A DNA stretch of 16,691 nt, taken from positions 1 through 16,691 of the forward strand of contig CBFIDK010000019.1 in the NCBI GenBank assembly GCA_965661345.1, written 5' to 3'. The number at the start of each line of letters is the position of its first letter. Position 1 is the stretch's first letter. Below the pieces are notes generated by a model. That model was not told where the DNA came from. It worked only from the letters and a program-made list of their open reading frames with translations, and ran no database searches. Shown here one piece after another: positions 16,044 to 16,691 of the stretch. The translations under genes and the position numbers were made by a program. This DNA is from GCA-2862585 sp965661345. GTDB taxonomy: Bacteria > Bacteroidota > Bacteroidia > Flavobacteriales > UBA7312.

Positions 16044-16077
16044 AAAAAAAAAGCCCCTCATCTGAGGGGCTTTTTTT
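16044..16077. terminator. Bidirectional terminator between the small protein gene and smpB
   Basis: GCCCCTC (16053-16059), loop ATCT and GAGGGGC (16064-16070) form the stem. It is flanked by nine A on the left (16044-16052) and seven T on the right (16071-16077), so a U-tract follows the hairpin on either strand. It serves the plus-strand gene ending at 16026 and the minus-strand smpB ending at 16076. The smpB stop codon lies in the T/A tract itself. Confidence 0.95.
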
Positions 16078-16519
16078 ATTTTTTAGCTCTGTCTATATCT
16101 CTTTGTACATCCCTGTCTTTTAGAGTGTTACGTTTGTCGTGTAGCTTTTTACCTTTAGCTACAGCAATTTCTAGTTTTGCCCAGCCTTTCTCGCTTAAGA
16201 ATAATCGAAGTGGAACAATGGTGAGCCCTACATCTTTCATTTTCTTTTGAATTTTTTCTAATTCTTGACGATTTAGTAAAAGTTTTCTTTCACGTTTTGG
16301 TAGGTGATTGGAATAGTTTCCAAAGGCATACTCTTCAATATGCATGCCTGTAATAAAGAGTTCATCAGCTTTAAATGAACAAAAGGAATCGGTAATAGTA
16401 GCTTTGCTTTCACGAATGGATTTTATTTCCGTTCCTGTAAGTTGCAAGCCTGCCACGAACTTATCTAGTAATTCGTACTCGAAACGTGCTTTTTTATTTT
16501 GGATATTCACCGATTTCAT
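16076..16519 (-). CDS. smpB: SsrA-binding protein SmpB
   Basis: SmpB binds tmRNA and brings it to stalled ribosomes for trans-translation. The 147-residue length is normal. Family signatures are present: NKKARFEYELLDKFVAGL near the start, LTGTEIKSIRESKA (27-40), HLPKRERKLLL (72-82), GLTIVPLRLF (98-107), and AKGKKLHDKR (121-130) leading into the basic C-terminal tail (DRDVQRDIDRAKK) that enters the mRNA channel. The ATG is at 16519, 21 nt after the stop of the upstream ZIP transporter gene on the same strand, so the two may be co-transcribed. The weak box TAACTTCG (minus strand, 16534-16527) 7 nt before the start matches 7 of 8 of TAnnTTTG. No ssrA gene is seen in the window. Confidence 0.97.
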   Translation of the reverse strand: MKSVNIQNKKARFEYELLDKFVAGLQLTGTEIKSIRESKATITDSFCSFKADELFITGMHIEEYAFGNYSNHLPKRERKLLLNRQELEKIQKKMKDVGLTIVPLRLFLSEKGWAKLEIAVAKGKKLHDKRNTLKDRDVQRDIDRAKK

Positions 16520-16540
16520 AAGAAGGCGAAGTTACGGATT

Positions 16541-16691
16541 TTATCCTAGCGATACATCCAGTATCATCATCACTATAAATCCGGCAATTAAGCCCATTGT
16601 AGCCAAGTCAGTATTACCACCACTTTGACTTTCAGGGATAACTTCTTCCACTACAATAAAAATCATTGCTCCAGCAGCAAATGCTAGGGCG
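16541..16691 (-). CDS. ZIP-family metal transporter, C-terminal fragment
   Basis: A minus-strand frame is open from the right edge (first full codon ends at 16690) to the TAA at 16541-16543. It gives 49 residues with no start in the window. The segment contains ALAFAAGAMIFIVVEEVIPE, which matches the transmembrane helix of ZIP transporters bearing the E-E-x-x-P-E metal-site motif. It ends with a final hydrophobic helix (TMGLIAGFIVMMILDVSLG), as ZIP proteins do. Proteins of this type bring Zn2+ or other divalent cations into the cytoplasm; the metal cannot be told from this fragment. It lies just upstream of smpB on the same strand. The 94-codon plus-strand frame across this region is a shadow. 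Confidence 0.85.
   Translation of the reverse strand, partial: ALAFAAGAMIFIVVEEVIPESQSGGNTDLATMGLIAGFIVMMILDVSLG

Noticed and set aside
16344..16628. 94-codon plus-strand frame over smpB and the ZIP fragment
   Set aside because: Both genes on the minus strand have strong family motifs; this frame is their shadow.
16520..16691. tmRNA gene (ssrA) next to smpB
   Set aside because: The flank codes for a ZIP transporter and no tRNA-like acceptor or tag sequence is visible.
1..16691. A new defence, toxin-antitoxin or biosynthetic system
   Set aside because: No nuclease, methylase, reverse transcriptase, toxin-antitoxin pair, recombinase or biosynthetic enzyme set is visible; the genes are housekeeping or T9SS/envelope proteins.

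Overview
The window is AT-rich chromosomal DNA from a member of the Bacteroidota, most likely a marine-type Flavobacteriia/Flavobacteriales lineage. The evidence is three neighbouring secreted proteins with type IX secretion (T9SS) C-terminal sorting domains, one type A and two type B ('gliding motility-associated'). There are also TAnnTTTG-type promoter boxes, no obvious Shine-Dalgarno sites, A-rich leaders, and the Bacteroidota forms of PriA, DnaK, PanB and SmpB. I cannot place the organism to genus.

Layout. Positions 1-6086 (+) hold a cell-surface block. It contains the 3' end of a large SprB-repeat protein with a type A sorting domain, then two tandem paralogues of about 780 aa that combine a choice-of-anchor L domain, Ig/SprB-like modules and a type B sorting domain. 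Positions 6106-8529 (+) are priA (replication restart helicase), whose stop codon overlaps that of the convergent minus-strand genes. Positions 12381-8526 (-) look like a tightly packed operon read right to left: a secreted coiled-coil protein with a C-terminal SPOR-like domain, panB (pantothenate/CoA synthesis), and a short RluA-family pseudouridine synthase. The gaps in it are 2 nt and then a 1-nt stop/start overlap. A compact divergent promoter region (12382-12450) separates this operon from an unrecognised lipoprotein gene (12451-13506, +). dnaK (13617-15521, +) follows and ends in a strong intrinsic terminator. Next comes a small secreted/membrane protein (15694-16026, +), a bidirectional terminator, smpB (16519-16076, -), and the 3' end of a ZIP-family metal transporter (-) running off the right edge. 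No non-coding stretch exceeds 300 bases; the longest is 15522-15693, which holds the dnaK terminator and a 13-T tract.

How it fits together. The core genes (priA, panB, rlu, dnaK, smpB) are ordinary housekeeping genes in a patchwork order. The accessory interest lies in the duplicated T9SS surface proteins, the SPOR coiled-coil protein with a recent 102-bp internal duplication, and promoter boxes so close to start codons that leaderless transcripts are plausible. I found no defence system, CRISPR array, insertion sequence, prophage, biosynthetic cluster or RNA gene, and I do not claim a new system here.
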